Assembly: GCF_000420165.1 (NCBI RefSeq)
Contig: NZ_ATUK01000012.1
Coordinates: 267,871-331,870 of the forward strand
Direction of reading: 5' to 3'
DNA length: 64,000 bases
Source of the DNA: Thioalkalivibrio sp. AKL19
Lineage (GTDB): Bacteria; Pseudomonadota; Gammaproteobacteria; Ectothiorhodospirales; Ectothiorhodospiraceae
Shown: positions 37,818-47,354 of the stretch, piece by piece
How the letters are laid out: each line of letters begins with the position of its first letter
Numbering within the stretch: the first letter of the stretch is position 1
The notes under the pieces: generated by a model
What the model was told of the DNA's origin: nothing
Seen by the model: the letters and a program-made list of their open reading frames with translations, nothing else
The model's database searches: none
Position numbers and translations under genes: made by a program

Positions 37818-37974
37818 CATCTTGCTCCTTTGTATCCTTTGGATCGTTCGGATCTTGGAGTGAGGCGGCCGGCGACCCGGGGGTCCGTGGCGATTCGCCC
37901 ACTCCGCGCAACCGTGTGTGGAGGAATGGATACGGCATCGCGTTTCCGCTTCCTCGATTGCTGCCCAGAGGAGG

Positions 37975-37990
37975 AGCATACGCCGTGCCA
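37975..37990 (-). promoter_or_regulatory. sigma-54 (-24/-12) promoter
   Basis: The minus strand reads TGGCACGGCGTATGCT. Against the consensus TGGCACGNNNNTTGCW it differs at one base, and the invariant GG and GC are spaced by exactly ten. It points to the DUF4168 gene, leaving an untranslated leader near 145 bases. The activator of the NtrC type needed for such a promoter is encoded immediately upstream. Confidence 0.75.
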
Positions 37991-38089
37991 GAACACGGAA
38001 GGCCAGACAAAGATCTTCCATAACAGACAGTTAAGGATGATCGACGCGCCTCCGGCACGCGCGCAGGGTAGCGGGAAAGAGGGTCAAAA

Positions 38090-38103
38090 TGACACATGAG
38101 TCA
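38090..38103. promoter_or_regulatory. candidate activator site upstream of the sigma-54 promoter
   Basis: TGACACATGAGTCA is palindromic at 12 of 14 positions and lies about 100 bases upstream of the -24 element, the usual distance for an enhancer-binding protein. Further GTCA/TGAC half-sites flank it (38082-38123). Assignment to the adjacent regulator is an inference. Confidence 0.5.
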
Positions 38104-38123
38104 GACCGACCCGGGTCAGGATG

Positions 38124-39563
38124 TCACGAGGGATCGGATTCCCCGAGCTTGCGATACAGCGTCTTGCGGCCGATGCCGAGGATCCGCGCGGCGCGCTGCT
38201 TGTTGCCGTTGACATGTTCCAGGACCCGCTGAATGTAGTCGCGTTCGCGCTCCTCGAGGGTGGGCCACTGCCAATCGTCGCCGATCCCCGGGACCGGTGC
38301 GCCTGCCTCCGGCCCGTCACCACCCGCCGCGCCGGGACTCGCGCCCCCACCCTCGAACACGCGCTCCGGCAGATCGCGGGTCTCGATCACCTCGCCCGCG
38401 GCCAGGGTGGCGGCGCGCTCCATCAGGCTCGCCAGCTCGCGCACGTTTCCGGGGAAGGAATAGCGCACCAGTGCACGCAGGGCCTCCGGGCTCAGGCGCC
38501 GCTCGGGCAGTCCGCGCGCGAGCGCCTGCTGCTGCAGGAACTGCAGGGCGAGCTGCTCGATGTCGTCGCCGCGCAAGCGCAACGGCGGGATCTCGATGCG
38601 AAAGGTCTCCAGGCGGTAGTAGAGATCTTCGCGGAAACGACCCTCGGCGATATGCGCCTGCAGGTCCTGGTGAGTGGCGGCGACGATCCGCACGTCCGTC
38701 TCGATCTCCTCGTTGGCCCCCACCGGGCGCACACGCCCGTCCTGCAACAGGCGCAACAGCTTGCTCTGCATGGCCACCGGCATCTCGGCAATCTCGTCCA
38801 GGAACAGGGTTCCGCCATCGGCCTCCGTGAACAGGCCGCGCCGTGGGCCCTTGGCGCCGCTGAAGGCGCCCGCGACGTGCCCCAGCAGTTCCGACTCCAG
38901 CAGGGCCTCGGGGATGCCGGCACAATTGATCGCCACAAAGGGTCCGGCGGCGCGATCACTTTCCGCGTGCAGGGCTCGCGCCACCAGCTCCTTGCCGGTC
39001 CCGGACTCGCCGGTGATCAGAACACTGCCGTCGGCGGCCGCGATCCGCCGGATCAGGTCGAACAGCTGCAGCATGGCCGGACTGCGTCCCTGCATGCCGT
39101 GGAAACCATCGGACTGCGCCAGCACCTCGCGATACCGGCGCACCTCGTCCTTCAGGCGCCTTGCCTCGGTCACCCGGTCCGCGGCCAGGCGCAGATGATC
39201 GAGATCCACCGGCTTGGTCAGGAAATCATCGGCCCCGGCCTTCAGCGCGGCCACCGCCTGGTCGATAGTTCCGAACCCCGTGAGCATGATGAACCCGGGT
39301 GCCGGCACCCGGGCGCGGGCATCGTGCAGCACCTGGAAGCCATCGGCGCCGGGCAGGCGCAGGTCGCTCACCACCAGGCTGAACGCCTCCTGCGCGAGCG
39401 CCTGCGCGGCGTCCTCGGCGCTGCCGACCGCCGTGACGGCGTATCCCGCCTCGGTCAGTTCCTCGTTCAGCAACTCGCGATGCCCGCGATCGTCCTCCAC
39501 GACGAGGACCGCCTCGCGCGACACGGCGGGGGCATGCTCGGGCGCATTCAAGGGTTCGCTCAT
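38124..39563 (-). CDS. NtrC-family sigma-54-dependent response regulator
   Basis: A 479-residue enhancer-binding protein. The receiver domain (~17-130) has the acidic pocket VVEDD, the phospho-acceptor D67 in SDLRLPG and TKPVD. The AAA+ domain has GESGTGKE (Walker A), GGTLFLDEI (Walker B) and the sigma-54 contact loop GAFSGA, a serine variant of GAFTGA. The C-terminal Fis-type helix-turn-helix ends in KQRAARILGIGRKTLYRKL. The ATG overlaps the sensor kinase stop, so the two are a co-translated pair. Likely target: the sigma-54 promoter just downstream. Confidence 0.93.
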   Translation of the reverse strand: MSEPLNAPEHAPAVSREAVLVVEDDRGHRELLNEELTEAGYAVTAVGSAEDAAQALAQEAFSLVVSDLRLPGADGFQVLHDARARVPAPGFIMLTGFGTIDQAVAALKAGADDFLTKPVDLDHLRLAADRVTEARRLKDEVRRYREVLAQSDGFHGMQGRSPAMLQLFDLIRRIAAADGSVLITGESGTGKELVARALHAESDRAAGPFVAINCAGIPEALLESELLGHVAGAFSGAKGPRRGLFTEADGGTLFLDEIAEMPVAMQSKLLRLLQDGRVRPVGANEEIETDVRIVAATHQDLQAHIAEGRFREDLYYRLETFRIEIPPLRLRGDDIEQLALQFLQQQALARGLPERRLSPEALRALVRYSFPGNVRELASLMERAATLAAGEVIETRDLPERVFEGGGASPGAAGGDGPEAGAPVPGIGDDWQWPTLEERERDYIQRVLEHVNGNKQRAARILGIGRKTLYRKLGESDPS

Positions 39564-41035
39564 GGGCTCGGCTCCTGCGGGTCATCCGTGGTGAGCGGAA
39601 GGGACACGACAAAACGGGTCTCGCCGGGCACCCTACGATCCAGCATCACCGTACCGCCGTGATCCTCCAGTGCCACCTGGACAACGGCCAGCCCCAGTCC
39701 GGTTCCCTCGCCGGTGGGCTTGGTCGTAAAGAACGGCTCGAACAGGCGCGCGGCCTGCTCGTCGCCGATCCCGCGCCCGGCAGAGGGGCCGTCGTCGGCC
39801 ACCACCACCACGGCCCGGTCCTCTTCCATCTGCCAGCGGACCCGGACCTCCCCTGCCGCCGCCTGCGCCGCGTTTTCCAGGAGATTCTCCAGCGCCTGGC
39901 CCAGACGCAGCCGGTCGGCTGCCACAACCAGAGGCCCGCCCTCGACATGGAACCGCACCGCGCGCGCCGCATGGCGATCCCGCACCCGCTCGACCAGATC
40001 ACCGACCAGCTGCGCGAGGTCCAGCGGGCGTTCCTGCAGCGGATTGCGACGGGCAAAGTCCAACAACTGCCGCACGATGGTCTCCACCCGCTCGAGCTCG
40101 GCCTGCAGTGCCTCCATCTCCTTGCGGGCGGGGTCGGCCTCCGGCAGGTGCCGGACAGCGCGCTGTACCCGCCCGGCAATGATCCCGAGCGGCGTTCCCA
40201 GTTCATGCGCCACGCCCGCCGCCAGCTGGCCGATCGCCGCCAGCTTCTCCGAGTGCCTCAGCTTCTCTTCCAGGCGCACCTGCTCGCGCCGCTGCGCCTC
40301 CAGTTCCGCCTCCGAGGCCTCGCGGCGCTCCATCATCTGATTCATCGACACCGCCAACCCGCGCAACTCCGCCGGCCCGTCCTCCGGGGCGCGCAGGCCA
40401 CGCTGGCCATCACCGATCGCGTGCATTGCGTCCATCAGCCGCGACACATGCCGGCCGACGGCGCGGTGGTATCCCAGCAGCACCACCATCAGAAACAGGA
40501 CGCTGACCGCGAGCATCAGCAACACGCCCTGCCACTGGAGCTGGGTCACGAAGGCACGGAACGGGGTGACATCACGGGTTACCTGCAACAGCCCCACAAT
40601 CCGCCCGGCCGGATCGGACAGCGGCAGAAAGAAGGAAAAGGTCTCGCGACCCTGATGCTCGCCAAAGGCACCGAGACTCCCGGTCTCGCTGATGACACGG
40701 GCCTCTCCGCGGCGCTGCAGGGTCGGGCTGGGCGGCCCGCTGGCGGCCACCATCCGGCCTTCGGCGTCGTACACGTACACCCCGAACACCTCCTCGATCT
40801 GGAACAGCGAATCCAGCGACTGCTGCACGCCGGAGACATCATCCTGCAGCATCGCACTGGATACCGGCAGCCGGATCGAGCGCGCCACCAGCTCGATATC
40901 CTCCTGCATGCGGTTCTCCATCTGGATCTGGAATTCGCGCAGACCCAATGCCACCACCGCCGCCATCAGCAACAAGAGCGGCAGCAGCACGAAAGACAAC
41001 ACCGCAGTGCGCAGGCTGTTCAGGCGTCGGGGCAT
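39560..41035 (-). CDS. membrane sensor histidine kinase, partner of the NtrC-type regulator
   Basis: A 491-residue kinase. Transmembrane helices at ~12-32 and ~168-188 bracket a periplasmic sensor of about 135 residues (VFGVYVYDAEGRMVAAS). A HAMP-like segment and coiled coil precede HisKA, with the phosphorylated histidine H277 in AAGVAHELGTPLG. The ATPase has the N box ENLLENAAQAA and G boxes ADDGPSAGRGI and GEGTGLGLA. ATG 41035 is chosen because TM1 follows; the Shine-Dalgarno is weak. The signal sensed is unknown. Confidence 0.92.
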   Translation of the reverse strand: MPRRLNSLRTAVLSFVLLPLLLLMAAVVALGLREFQIQMENRMQEDIELVARSIRLPVSSAMLQDDVSGVQQSLDSLFQIEEVFGVYVYDAEGRMVAASGPPSPTLQRRGEARVISETGSLGAFGEHQGRETFSFFLPLSDPAGRIVGLLQVTRDVTPFRAFVTQLQWQGVLLMLAVSVLFLMVVLLGYHRAVGRHVSRLMDAMHAIGDGQRGLRAPEDGPAELRGLAVSMNQMMERREASEAELEAQRREQVRLEEKLRHSEKLAAIGQLAAGVAHELGTPLGIIAGRVQRAVRHLPEADPARKEMEALQAELERVETIVRQLLDFARRNPLQERPLDLAQLVGDLVERVRDRHAARAVRFHVEGGPLVVAADRLRLGQALENLLENAAQAAAGEVRVRWQMEEDRAVVVVADDGPSAGRGIGDEQAARLFEPFFTTKPTGEGTGLGLAVVQVALEDHGGTVMLDRRVPGETRFVVSLPLTTDDPQEPSP

Positions 41036-41110
41036 GGCAGGTTGGCGATCCGCAGGATGTCCGGGGAGGGGACATGGTAGACACGCCGGGACGCGCGAGC
41101 GAATTGCAGG

Positions 41111-41206
41111 CAAAAAAAAGCGCGGGTCGAAGCCCGCGCCAAGAAAACCACCAAAGGAGGATGGAGGAGTCCACTAACCGCTGACAGGGGGGACAGCGAT
41201 TAGCGT
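41111..41206 (-). ncRNA. candidate C-rich small RNA
   Basis: Minus-strand unit of about 96 nt ending in a strong intrinsic terminator: stem GCGCGGG/CCCGCGC and eight T, 41112-41138. The 5' part forms a 10-bp hairpin (41174-41203; CTAATCGCTG with CAGCGGTTAG) whose loop is TCCCCCCTGT. The linker reads CTCCTCCATCCTCC, an anti-Shine-Dalgarno-like single strand. The terminator is upstream of the sensor kinase and ends no known gene, so an independent transcript is the simplest reading. A riboregulatory leader of the kinase operon is the alternative. Confidence 0.55.
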
Positions 41207-41212
41207 ATGCAA

Positions 41213-41241
41213 ATCTTCTAATATGACGATATTGTTGTCAA
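41213..41241 (-). promoter_or_regulatory. candidate promoter of the small RNA
   Basis: TTGACA at 41236-41241 on the minus strand is a perfect -35. A moderate -10 (GAAGAT) lies 17 bases on at 41213-41218 and would start transcription close to 41206. Confidence 0.45.
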
Positions 41242-41406
41242 CTGGTGAAAGCGCAGGGGGTCGCAAATTTCACCATCTCGTCACATCACGTACTCTTGAA
41301 GACCTGCATACCCCTTAAGACGCGCTTGTGCCAAATCTATTCCCGGGTGCGTACACGAGCCGCCGGGGACTCGCCAAAAATCGATTGCGTTCACGGATTC
41401 ACCGCC

Positions 41407-42087
41407 ATGCTTCGTCACCTGAGCCACCCCGTCACACCACTGGCGCAGAACGCCACCCTGATCTGGTGCGACCACACCGGAGCGGCGGCATGGGTCGATC
41501 CAGGCGCGGATGCCGAGACCCTGGAACGCCTTGCCCGGGACCAGGGCGTTCACCTGGAGAAGATCCTGCTGACCCACGGCCACCTGGACCACGTGGGGGC
41601 AACCGCCGAGCTGGCGGCGCGCACCGGCGCCCCGGTCATCGGGCCGCATCGCGACGACGCCTTCTGGCTGGACCAGCTCCCGGCCCAGGCACAGATCTTC
41701 GGCTTCCCGGAGATCCCGCCGCTGGTGCCCGACCAGTGGCTGGAAGACGGCGACTCCGTCGAACTGGGGCAGACCACGCTCCGGGTACTGCACTGCCCCG
41801 GCCACACCCCCGGCCACGTGGTCTTCCACGACCCCGAGAGTCGGCTTGCCCTGGTGGGGGACGTCCTGTTCCACGGCGCGATCGGGCGCAGCGACTTTCC
41901 GCGCGGCAATGGCCGCGCGCTGATCGCATCGATCACCGACAAGCTCTGGCCGCTGGGTGACGACACCCGGTTCGTGCCCGGCCACGGCCCGGAGTCGACC
42001 TTCGGCGAGGAACGCCGCAGCAATCCGTTCGTCGGCGACGCGGCCCTCGCCGGCGGCGGCCAGCCCGGGCGCGGCCGCTACTATTGA
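41407..42087 (+). CDS. MBL-fold hydrolase, glyoxalase II-like (YcbL type)
   Basis: A 226-residue metallo-beta-lactamase-fold protein with THGHLDHVG, the ligands HCPGHTPGHVVFHD, VGDVLFHGAIGRSDFPRG and VPGHGPESTFGEER. GRSDFPRG and the closing FGEERRSNPF are typical of the small glyoxalase II-like/YcbL hydrolases. The C-terminal glutathione-binding domain of true glyoxalase II is absent, so the thiolester substrate is unknown. ATG 41407 fits the domain start; the frame is open upstream but without similarity. Confidence 0.85.
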   Translation: MLRHLSHPVTPLAQNATLIWCDHTGAAAWVDPGADAETLERLARDQGVHLEKILLTHGHLDHVGATAELAARTGAPVIGPHRDDAFWLDQLPAQAQIFGFPEIPPLVPDQWLEDGDSVELGQTTLRVLHCPGHTPGHVVFHDPESRLALVGDVLFHGAIGRSDFPRGNGRALIASITDKLWPLGDDTRFVPGHGPESTFGEERRSNPFVGDAALAGGGQPGRGRYY

Positions 42088-42109
42088 GCGAAACCGATGC
42101 GTTTCGCTC
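42086..42109 (+). terminator. hairpin overlapping the stop of the MBL gene
   Basis: GAGCGAAAC and its complement GTTTCGCTC with a 6-base loop start at the stop codon. There is no T run after it, so termination strength is doubtful. Confidence 0.35.
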
Positions 42110-42294
42110 TGCTCAACGCATCCTACGATGCTACTGAGCGCAGCCGGGACGCCCCGGGCGGGGCGCTTGGAAGTCTTGCAGGGTGTGAGCGAGCACCGCG
42201 AAACGCAGCCTCCCGCGTCACACGGCACCCGGATCCATGGCCGCCATCCGGATTCGGACCGGCTGAGACCTGTCTGACTGCCGAGGCCGCCCAC

Positions 42295-42320
42295 GAAAAA
42301 GGCCGCCCCGAAGGACGGCC
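42295..42320 (-). terminator. intrinsic terminator of htpX
   Basis: Minus-strand stem GGCCGTCC/GGGCGGCC with a TTCG loop followed by five T, 27 bases after the htpX stop. Confidence 0.85.
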
Positions 42321-42346
42321 CTTGTATTGCACCCGAACGCGGTTGC

Positions 42347-43234
42347 TCAGCCGTTGGCACGCAACGCGGCAATGCGCTGCTCGATCGGTGGATGGCTCAT
42401 GAACAGCTTCTTCAGGCCCTGGGCCATACCGCCGCGGATCCCGAAGGCGGCCATCTGGTCGGGCATGTCCACCGGGCGGCCCGAGGCCCGTGCCAGCGAC
42501 TCCAGCGCCCCGATCATCTTGTCACGACCGGCCAGCTCCGCCCCGGCCTGGTCGGCGCGGAACTCGCGCTGCCGCGAGAACCAGAACACGATGATCGAGG
42601 CCAGGATCGCGAGGATGATCTCGGTCACGATGGCGGTGATCCAGAACGCCGGCCCGTGACCGGACTCGTTCTTGAAAATCACCCGGTCCACGAAGTGACC
42701 GATCACGCGCGACAGGAAGATCACGAAGGTGTTCACCACGCCCTGGATCAGCGCCAGCGTCACCATGTCGCCGTTGGCGACGTGGCCGACCTCGTGCCCC
42801 AGCACGGCCTCGACCTCGCCCTGCCCCATGTTCTGCATCAACCCGGTGCTCACGGCCACCAGGGCATTGTTCTTGCTCATGCCGGTGGCGAAGGCGTTCG
42901 GATCGGGCGAGTCGTAGATCCCCACTTCCGGCATGCCGATCCCGGCCTGCTTGGCCTGACGCTGCACCGTCTCCAGCAACCACTGCTCGGTGGCATTGCG
43001 CGGCTTGTCGATCACATGGACCTTCATGGTCTTCTTCGCCATCCACTTGGAGATGGCGAGCGAGATGAACGAGCCGCCGAAACCGAACACGGCGGCAAAG
43101 ATCAGCAACGCGGTCAGGTCGAGATCGACCCCCTGCTCGTCGAGGATGCTTTCCACCCCGAGGATGCGAAGGGTGATGCTAAGGACAATCAGGATGGCGA
43201 AGTTGGTCGCCAGAAACAGCACAATACGTTTCAT
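42347..43234 (-). CDS. htpX: membrane zinc protease HtpX
   Basis: M48-family inner-membrane metalloprotease in membrane-protein quality control, 295 residues. Two N-terminal helices (~5-25, ~40-60), the zinc motif [11 protein letters not shown], two further helices, and the third ligand in [18 protein letters not shown] 43234 begins [14 protein letters not shown], the conserved start. It ends at an intrinsic terminator. Confidence 0.96.
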   Translation of the reverse strand: MKRIVLFLATNFAILIVLSITLRILGVESILDEQGVDLDLTALLIFAAVFGFGGSFISLAISKWMAKKTMKVHVIDKPRNATEQWLLETVQRQAKQAGIGMPEVGIYDSPDPNAFATGMSKNNALVAVSTGLMQNMGQGEVEAVLGHEVGHVANGDMVTLALIQGVVNTFVIFLSRVIGHFVDRVIFKNESGHGPAFWITAIVTEIILAILASIIVFWFSRQREFRADQAGAELAGRDKMIGALESLARASGRPVDMPDQMAAFGIRGGMAQGLKKLFMSHPPIEQRIAALRANG

Positions 43235-43345
43235 GAAGCTTTCCTGTACTCCATCAATAATGACCAGGGGTTGACGCAACAATCGGGACAGCGCGGGCGA
43301 ATTCAAGCGCCACCCGCTTCACTGACCACCGGCAGGCCTCTCGGT

Positions 43346-45607
43346 TCAGGCCGGACGCACTTCCAGGCGATCCGCGTTCTGGTAACCGCGCGGGAGCTGG
43401 CGCCCACGCCGCGCCCGCTCGCCGACATACTCCGCCCATTCGGCCGGTGCCAACGCCTTGAAGCGTTTGCCGGCATGCACCATCAGGGTGTCCTGCGGGC
43501 CCAGCACGGCCACCCCGAGCACCCGCTCGGAGCCGTCCTTGAGCGCGGCCGACGGGATACCGACCAGCTTGTTGCCCTTGCCGCGCGCCAGTTCGGGAAG
43601 ACCGATCACCGGGAACACCAGCAGGTAGCCGCGAGTGGTCACCACCGCGATGTGATCCTCGTGCGGATTGCGCACCGACGCCGGCTGCAGCACGGCCGCC
43701 CCGGCCGGCACACTCAGCACGCTCTTGCCGGCCTTCTGACGACCCAGCAAATCGCCGAGCCTCGCAATGAAGCCGTAGCCGTAATCGGAGCCCAGCAGCC
43801 AGCGATCTTCCTCCGCCCCGGTGGCCATACCGACGAAGCGCGCCCCCTCCGGCGGGTTCACCCGGCCGGACAGCGGCTCGCCCTGGCCACGCGCCGACGG
43901 CAGGGTATGCGCGGCGATGGTGTAGGTGCGGCCCGTGGAGTCGATGAACACCACCGGCTGGTTGCTGCGTCCGGTGACCGCGGCCTGGAAGGCATCCCCC
44001 GCCTTGTAGTTCAAACCGGTGGCATCCACGTCGTGGCCCTTGGCCGCGCGTGCCCAGCCCTTCTCCGAGAGCACGATGGTCAGGGGCTCGGTGGGCACTA
44101 GCGCCGACTCGTCCAGCGCCTGCGCGGCGGCACGCTGGACCAGCGGCGAGCGGCGCGCGTCACCGTAGTCCTCGGCGTCCTTCTCGATCTCGCGGCGCAC
44201 CTGGGTGCGCAGGCGGCGCTCGGAACCCAGGGTCTTCTCCAGCTGGTCGCGCTCCTTCGCGAGCTCGTCCTGCTCGCCACGGATCTTCATCTCCTCGAGC
44301 TTTGCCAGGTGGCGCAGCTTCAGCTCCAGGATCGCCTCGGCCTGGATGTCCGAGAGGCCGAACCGGCTCATCAACTCGGGTTTGGGCTGGTCGTATTCGC
44401 GGATGATCGCGATCACTTCGTCGATGTTGAGATAGGCGATCAGCAGGCCTTCCAGCACGTGCAGCCGGGCCTGCACCTTCTCCAGGCGCCACTGCAGGCG
44501 CCGGCGCACGGTCTCGATTCGAAACTCCAGCCACTCGCCCAGCAGCCCCGCCAGGTCGCGCACCTGCGGCCGGCCGTCGAGGCCGATCACGTTCATGTTC
44601 ACGCGGTAGGTCTTCTCGAGGTCCGTGGTCGCGAACAGGTGCGCCATCAGCGCCTCGACGTCCACCCGGTTCGAACGCGGGGTGATCACCAGGCGGGTCG
44701 GGTGCTCGTGATCGGACTCGTCGCGCAGGTCCTCGACCATTGGCAGCTTCTTGGCCCGGATCTGGCTGGCGATCTGCTCCAGAAGCTTGGCCCCGGAGAC
44801 CTGGTGCGGCAACGCCGTCACCACGATGTCGTCGCCTTCCCGCTCGTAGCGCGCGCGGGCTCGGATCGAGCCCTGCCCGGTCTCGTAGACCTTCCGCAAG
44901 TCGGCCGGCGGGCTGATGATCTCGGCCTCGGTGGGGAAATCCGGCGCCGGCAGGTGCTCGCACAGCTCGGCCACCGTTGCCTTCGGGTGCTCCAGCAGGT
45001 GCACGCAGGCGGCGGCGACCTCGCGCAGGTTGTGCGGCGGGATGTCGGTGGCCATGCCCACGGCGATCCCGGAGCCGCCGTTCAGCAGCACGTTCGGCAA
45101 CCGTGCCGGGAGCATCTTCGGCTCCTCCAGTGCCCCGTCGAAATTGGGCACCCAGTCCACCGTGCCCTGCCCCAGCTCGGAGAGCAGCAGCTGGGCATAG
45201 CGCGACAGGCGCGACTCGGTATAGCGCATCGCCGCGAACGACTTCGGGTCGTCGGGCGAGCCCCAGTTGCCCTGCCCGTCGACGAACGGATAGCGATAGG
45301 AGAACGGCTGCGCCATCAGCACCATCGCCTCGTAGCACGCCGAGTCCCCGTGCGGGTGGAACTTTCCAAGCACGTCGCCCACGGTGCGCGCGGACTTCTT
45401 GTACTTGGCGGTGGCGGAGAGCCCCAGCTCGCTCATCGCATAGATGATCCGCCGCTGCACGGGCTTCAGGCCGTCGCCGATATGCGGTAGCGCACGGTCC
45501 AGGATCACGTACATGGAGTAGTCCAGGTACGCCTTCTCGGTGAAGTCCTTCAGTGGCAGCTGCTCGCCGCTGTTGGCGAACAGGCTGGGGGTCTCGATAT
45601 CGGTCAT
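43346..45607 (-). CDS. parC: DNA topoisomerase IV subunit A
   Basis: Type IIA topoisomerase subunit that decatenates daughter chromosomes with ParE. The 753-residue protein has the catalytic tyrosine in [11 protein letters not shown] and the quinolone-determining region [14 protein letters not shown] with serine at the usual resistance position. The C-terminal beta-pinwheel is short and lacks a GyrA box, which favours ParC over GyrA. ATG 45607. Confidence 0.95.
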   Translation of the reverse strand: MTDIETPSLFANSGEQLPLKDFTEKAYLDYSMYVILDRALPHIGDGLKPVQRRIIYAMSELGLSATAKYKKSARTVGDVLGKFHPHGDSACYEAMVLMAQPFSYRYPFVDGQGNWGSPDDPKSFAAMRYTESRLSRYAQLLLSELGQGTVDWVPNFDGALEEPKMLPARLPNVLLNGGSGIAVGMATDIPPHNLREVAAACVHLLEHPKATVAELCEHLPAPDFPTEAEIISPPADLRKVYETGQGSIRARARYEREGDDIVVTALPHQVSGAKLLEQIASQIRAKKLPMVEDLRDESDHEHPTRLVITPRSNRVDVEALMAHLFATTDLEKTYRVNMNVIGLDGRPQVRDLAGLLGEWLEFRIETVRRRLQWRLEKVQARLHVLEGLLIAYLNIDEVIAIIREYDQPKPELMSRFGLSDIQAEAILELKLRHLAKLEEMKIRGEQDELAKERDQLEKTLGSERRLRTQVRREIEKDAEDYGDARRSPLVQRAAAQALDESALVPTEPLTIVLSEKGWARAAKGHDVDATGLNYKAGDAFQAAVTGRSNQPVVFIDSTGRTYTIAAHTLPSARGQGEPLSGRVNPPEGARFVGMATGAEEDRWLLGSDYGYGFIARLGDLLGRQKAGKSVLSVPAGAAVLQPASVRNPHEDHIAVVTTRGYLLVFPVIGLPELARGKGNKLVGIPSAALKDGSERVLGVAVLGPQDTLMVHAGKRFKALAPAEWAEYVGERARRGRQLPRGYQNADRLEVRPA

Positions 45608-45727
45608 CGATGGTCTCGCGAACGTGGAGGGGCCGGGGTTTTACCCCGGACCGGGCCCGCGTACTGTAGCGGGCACGCGCCCGACGTTCCACGGGGCGAT
45701 CCGAAAACGCACACAAGGAGTCCGTTC

Positions 45728-47149
45728 GTGCCCGATACAGGCTGGATCGCCAGTATCGTCGCCGCCGCCGTTTTCGCCTTGGCGGCGATCAGCGTAGTGC
45801 ATGCGCTACTGCAGCGACGTGACACCGGGACCATCATCGCCTGGGTCGGTCTGATCGTGTTGCTGCCCCTGGGCGGCTCGCTCCTGTACTGGCTTTTCGG
45901 GGTCAACCGCATCCGCCGGCGGGCCCACGCGCTGCGCGAGGGCTACCTGATCGCCGATCCCAGTGCCGGCGAGGCCACCCTTGCCGAGCCCCCGGAACGC
46001 TGGCGGCGCCTGCTGCATTCCGGTGATCGCCTGAGCCCGTTTCGCCTGGCGGGGGGCAACGCCATCGAACCGCTGTTCGACGGCGACCGCACCTATGCCC
46101 GCATGCTCGATGCCATCGACGCGGCCCGCCACAGCATCACCCTGGCCACCTACATCTTCGACTACGACCGGGTGGGCGAACGCTTCGTCGCCCATCTGCA
46201 GCAGGCACAGGACCGGGGCGTGCAGGTGCGCATCCTGATCGACGCTATCGGGGCCCGCTACAGCCGCCGCAACACCCTGCGCCAGTTGCGCCGGGCGGGG
46301 ATCCCGGCCGCCGCGTTCATGCCCGTGCACCTGCCGCGCAGCCTGGCCGCGTTCAACCTGCGCAACCACCGCAAGATGCTGGTGATCGACGGTACCCGCG
46401 CCTTCACCGGCGGCATGAACATCCGCCGCGGTCACAGCCACACCGACCCCGGGCCGCGCCCCATCCACGACCTCCACTTCGAGCTGCGCGGGCCGGCCTG
46501 CAGCCAGCTGCAACGGGTCTTCGCGGAGGACTGGCTGTTCGCCACCGGGGAACGCCTGGACGGTCCGCGATGGTTCCCGGAGAACACCGAGAGCGCAGGG
46601 GCCCGCGCCTGTCGCGGCCTGCCCGACGGCCCGGACGAGGACTTCGAGGTCCTGAACTTCACCCTGCAGTCAGCCCTGGCCGAGGCGCGCGAACGGGTCA
46701 CCATCGTCACCCCGTACTTCCTGCCGGACGTGGCGCTGACCGGCGCCTTGAAGGCCGCGGCGCTGCGCGGCGTGCGTGTCGACATCCTGATCCCGGCGCG
46801 CAGCAACCTGCGGCTGGTGGAATGGGCCAGCCGCCCCCAGCAGGCCGAACTGCTGGAGCGCGGCTGCCGCCTGTGGCTGACGCCGCCCCCGTTCAACCAC
46901 GCCAAGCTGATGCTGGTAGACGGCGAATGGGCCCTGGTCGGCTCCGCCAACTGGGACCCGCGCAGCCTGCGCCTCAACTTCGAGTTCAACCTGGAATGCC
47001 TGGATGCCGGGCTGGGCGGGGAGCTGGCCACCTGGGCCGACCATCTGCGCGAGCAGTCGCATCCCCTGACGCTCGACGAGGTACGCGCGCGTCCGCTCCC
47101 CGCGCAGTTGCGCGACGGCGCCGCCCGCCTGCTCACACCCTATCTGTAG
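45728..47149 (+). CDS. cls: cardiolipin synthase (phospholipase D type)
   Basis: Makes cardiolipin from phosphatidylglycerol at the inner membrane. The 473-residue protein has two N-terminal transmembrane helices (~6-27, ~36-58) and two HKD motifs, NHRKMLVIDGTRAFTGGMN and NHAKLMLVDGEWALVGSANWD. The start is a GTG at 45728 with AAGGAG upstream. Divergent from parC. Confidence 0.93.
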   Translation: MPDTGWIASIVAAAVFALAAISVVHALLQRRDTGTIIAWVGLIVLLPLGGSLLYWLFGVNRIRRRAHALREGYLIADPSAGEATLAEPPERWRRLLHSGDRLSPFRLAGGNAIEPLFDGDRTYARMLDAIDAARHSITLATYIFDYDRVGERFVAHLQQAQDRGVQVRILIDAIGARYSRRNTLRQLRRAGIPAAAFMPVHLPRSLAAFNLRNHRKMLVIDGTRAFTGGMNIRRGHSHTDPGPRPIHDLHFELRGPACSQLQRVFAEDWLFATGERLDGPRWFPENTESAGARACRGLPDGPDEDFEVLNFTLQSALAEARERVTIVTPYFLPDVALTGALKAAALRGVRVDILIPARSNLRLVEWASRPQQAELLERGCRLWLTPPPFNHAKLMLVDGEWALVGSANWDPRSLRLNFEFNLECLDAGLGGELATWADHLREQSHPLTLDEVRARPLPAQLRDGAARLLTPYL

Positions 47150-47354
47150 TCCGAGCCTGCAGGCCCATCCGCCGACGTAGAGACCGCGTTAGCCCGACGC
47201 GGTCCGGCCGGCTGCACGAACCTGGGCGGACGCGCGTGGTCTTTTGTACTGTACTGTAGCGACAGGGCACACGAGCACCGGACCAGGCCCGGATCGCTTC
47301 GCCGCAGGGGAGTAAAGGGATGTTACGACACGCGGAAACCGCTCCGGAGAGCCA

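Noticed and set aside
41156..41190. Possible 7-codon leader peptide on the plus strand after AAAGGAGG
   Set aside because: The ATG overlaps the ribosome-binding site too closely, and the strand is better explained as the complement of the C-rich small RNA.
47248..47266. LexA-like box CTGT...ACAG upstream of the GGDEF-EAL gene
   Set aside because: The spacing is 9 or 4 bases instead of 8, so it does not fit the operator.
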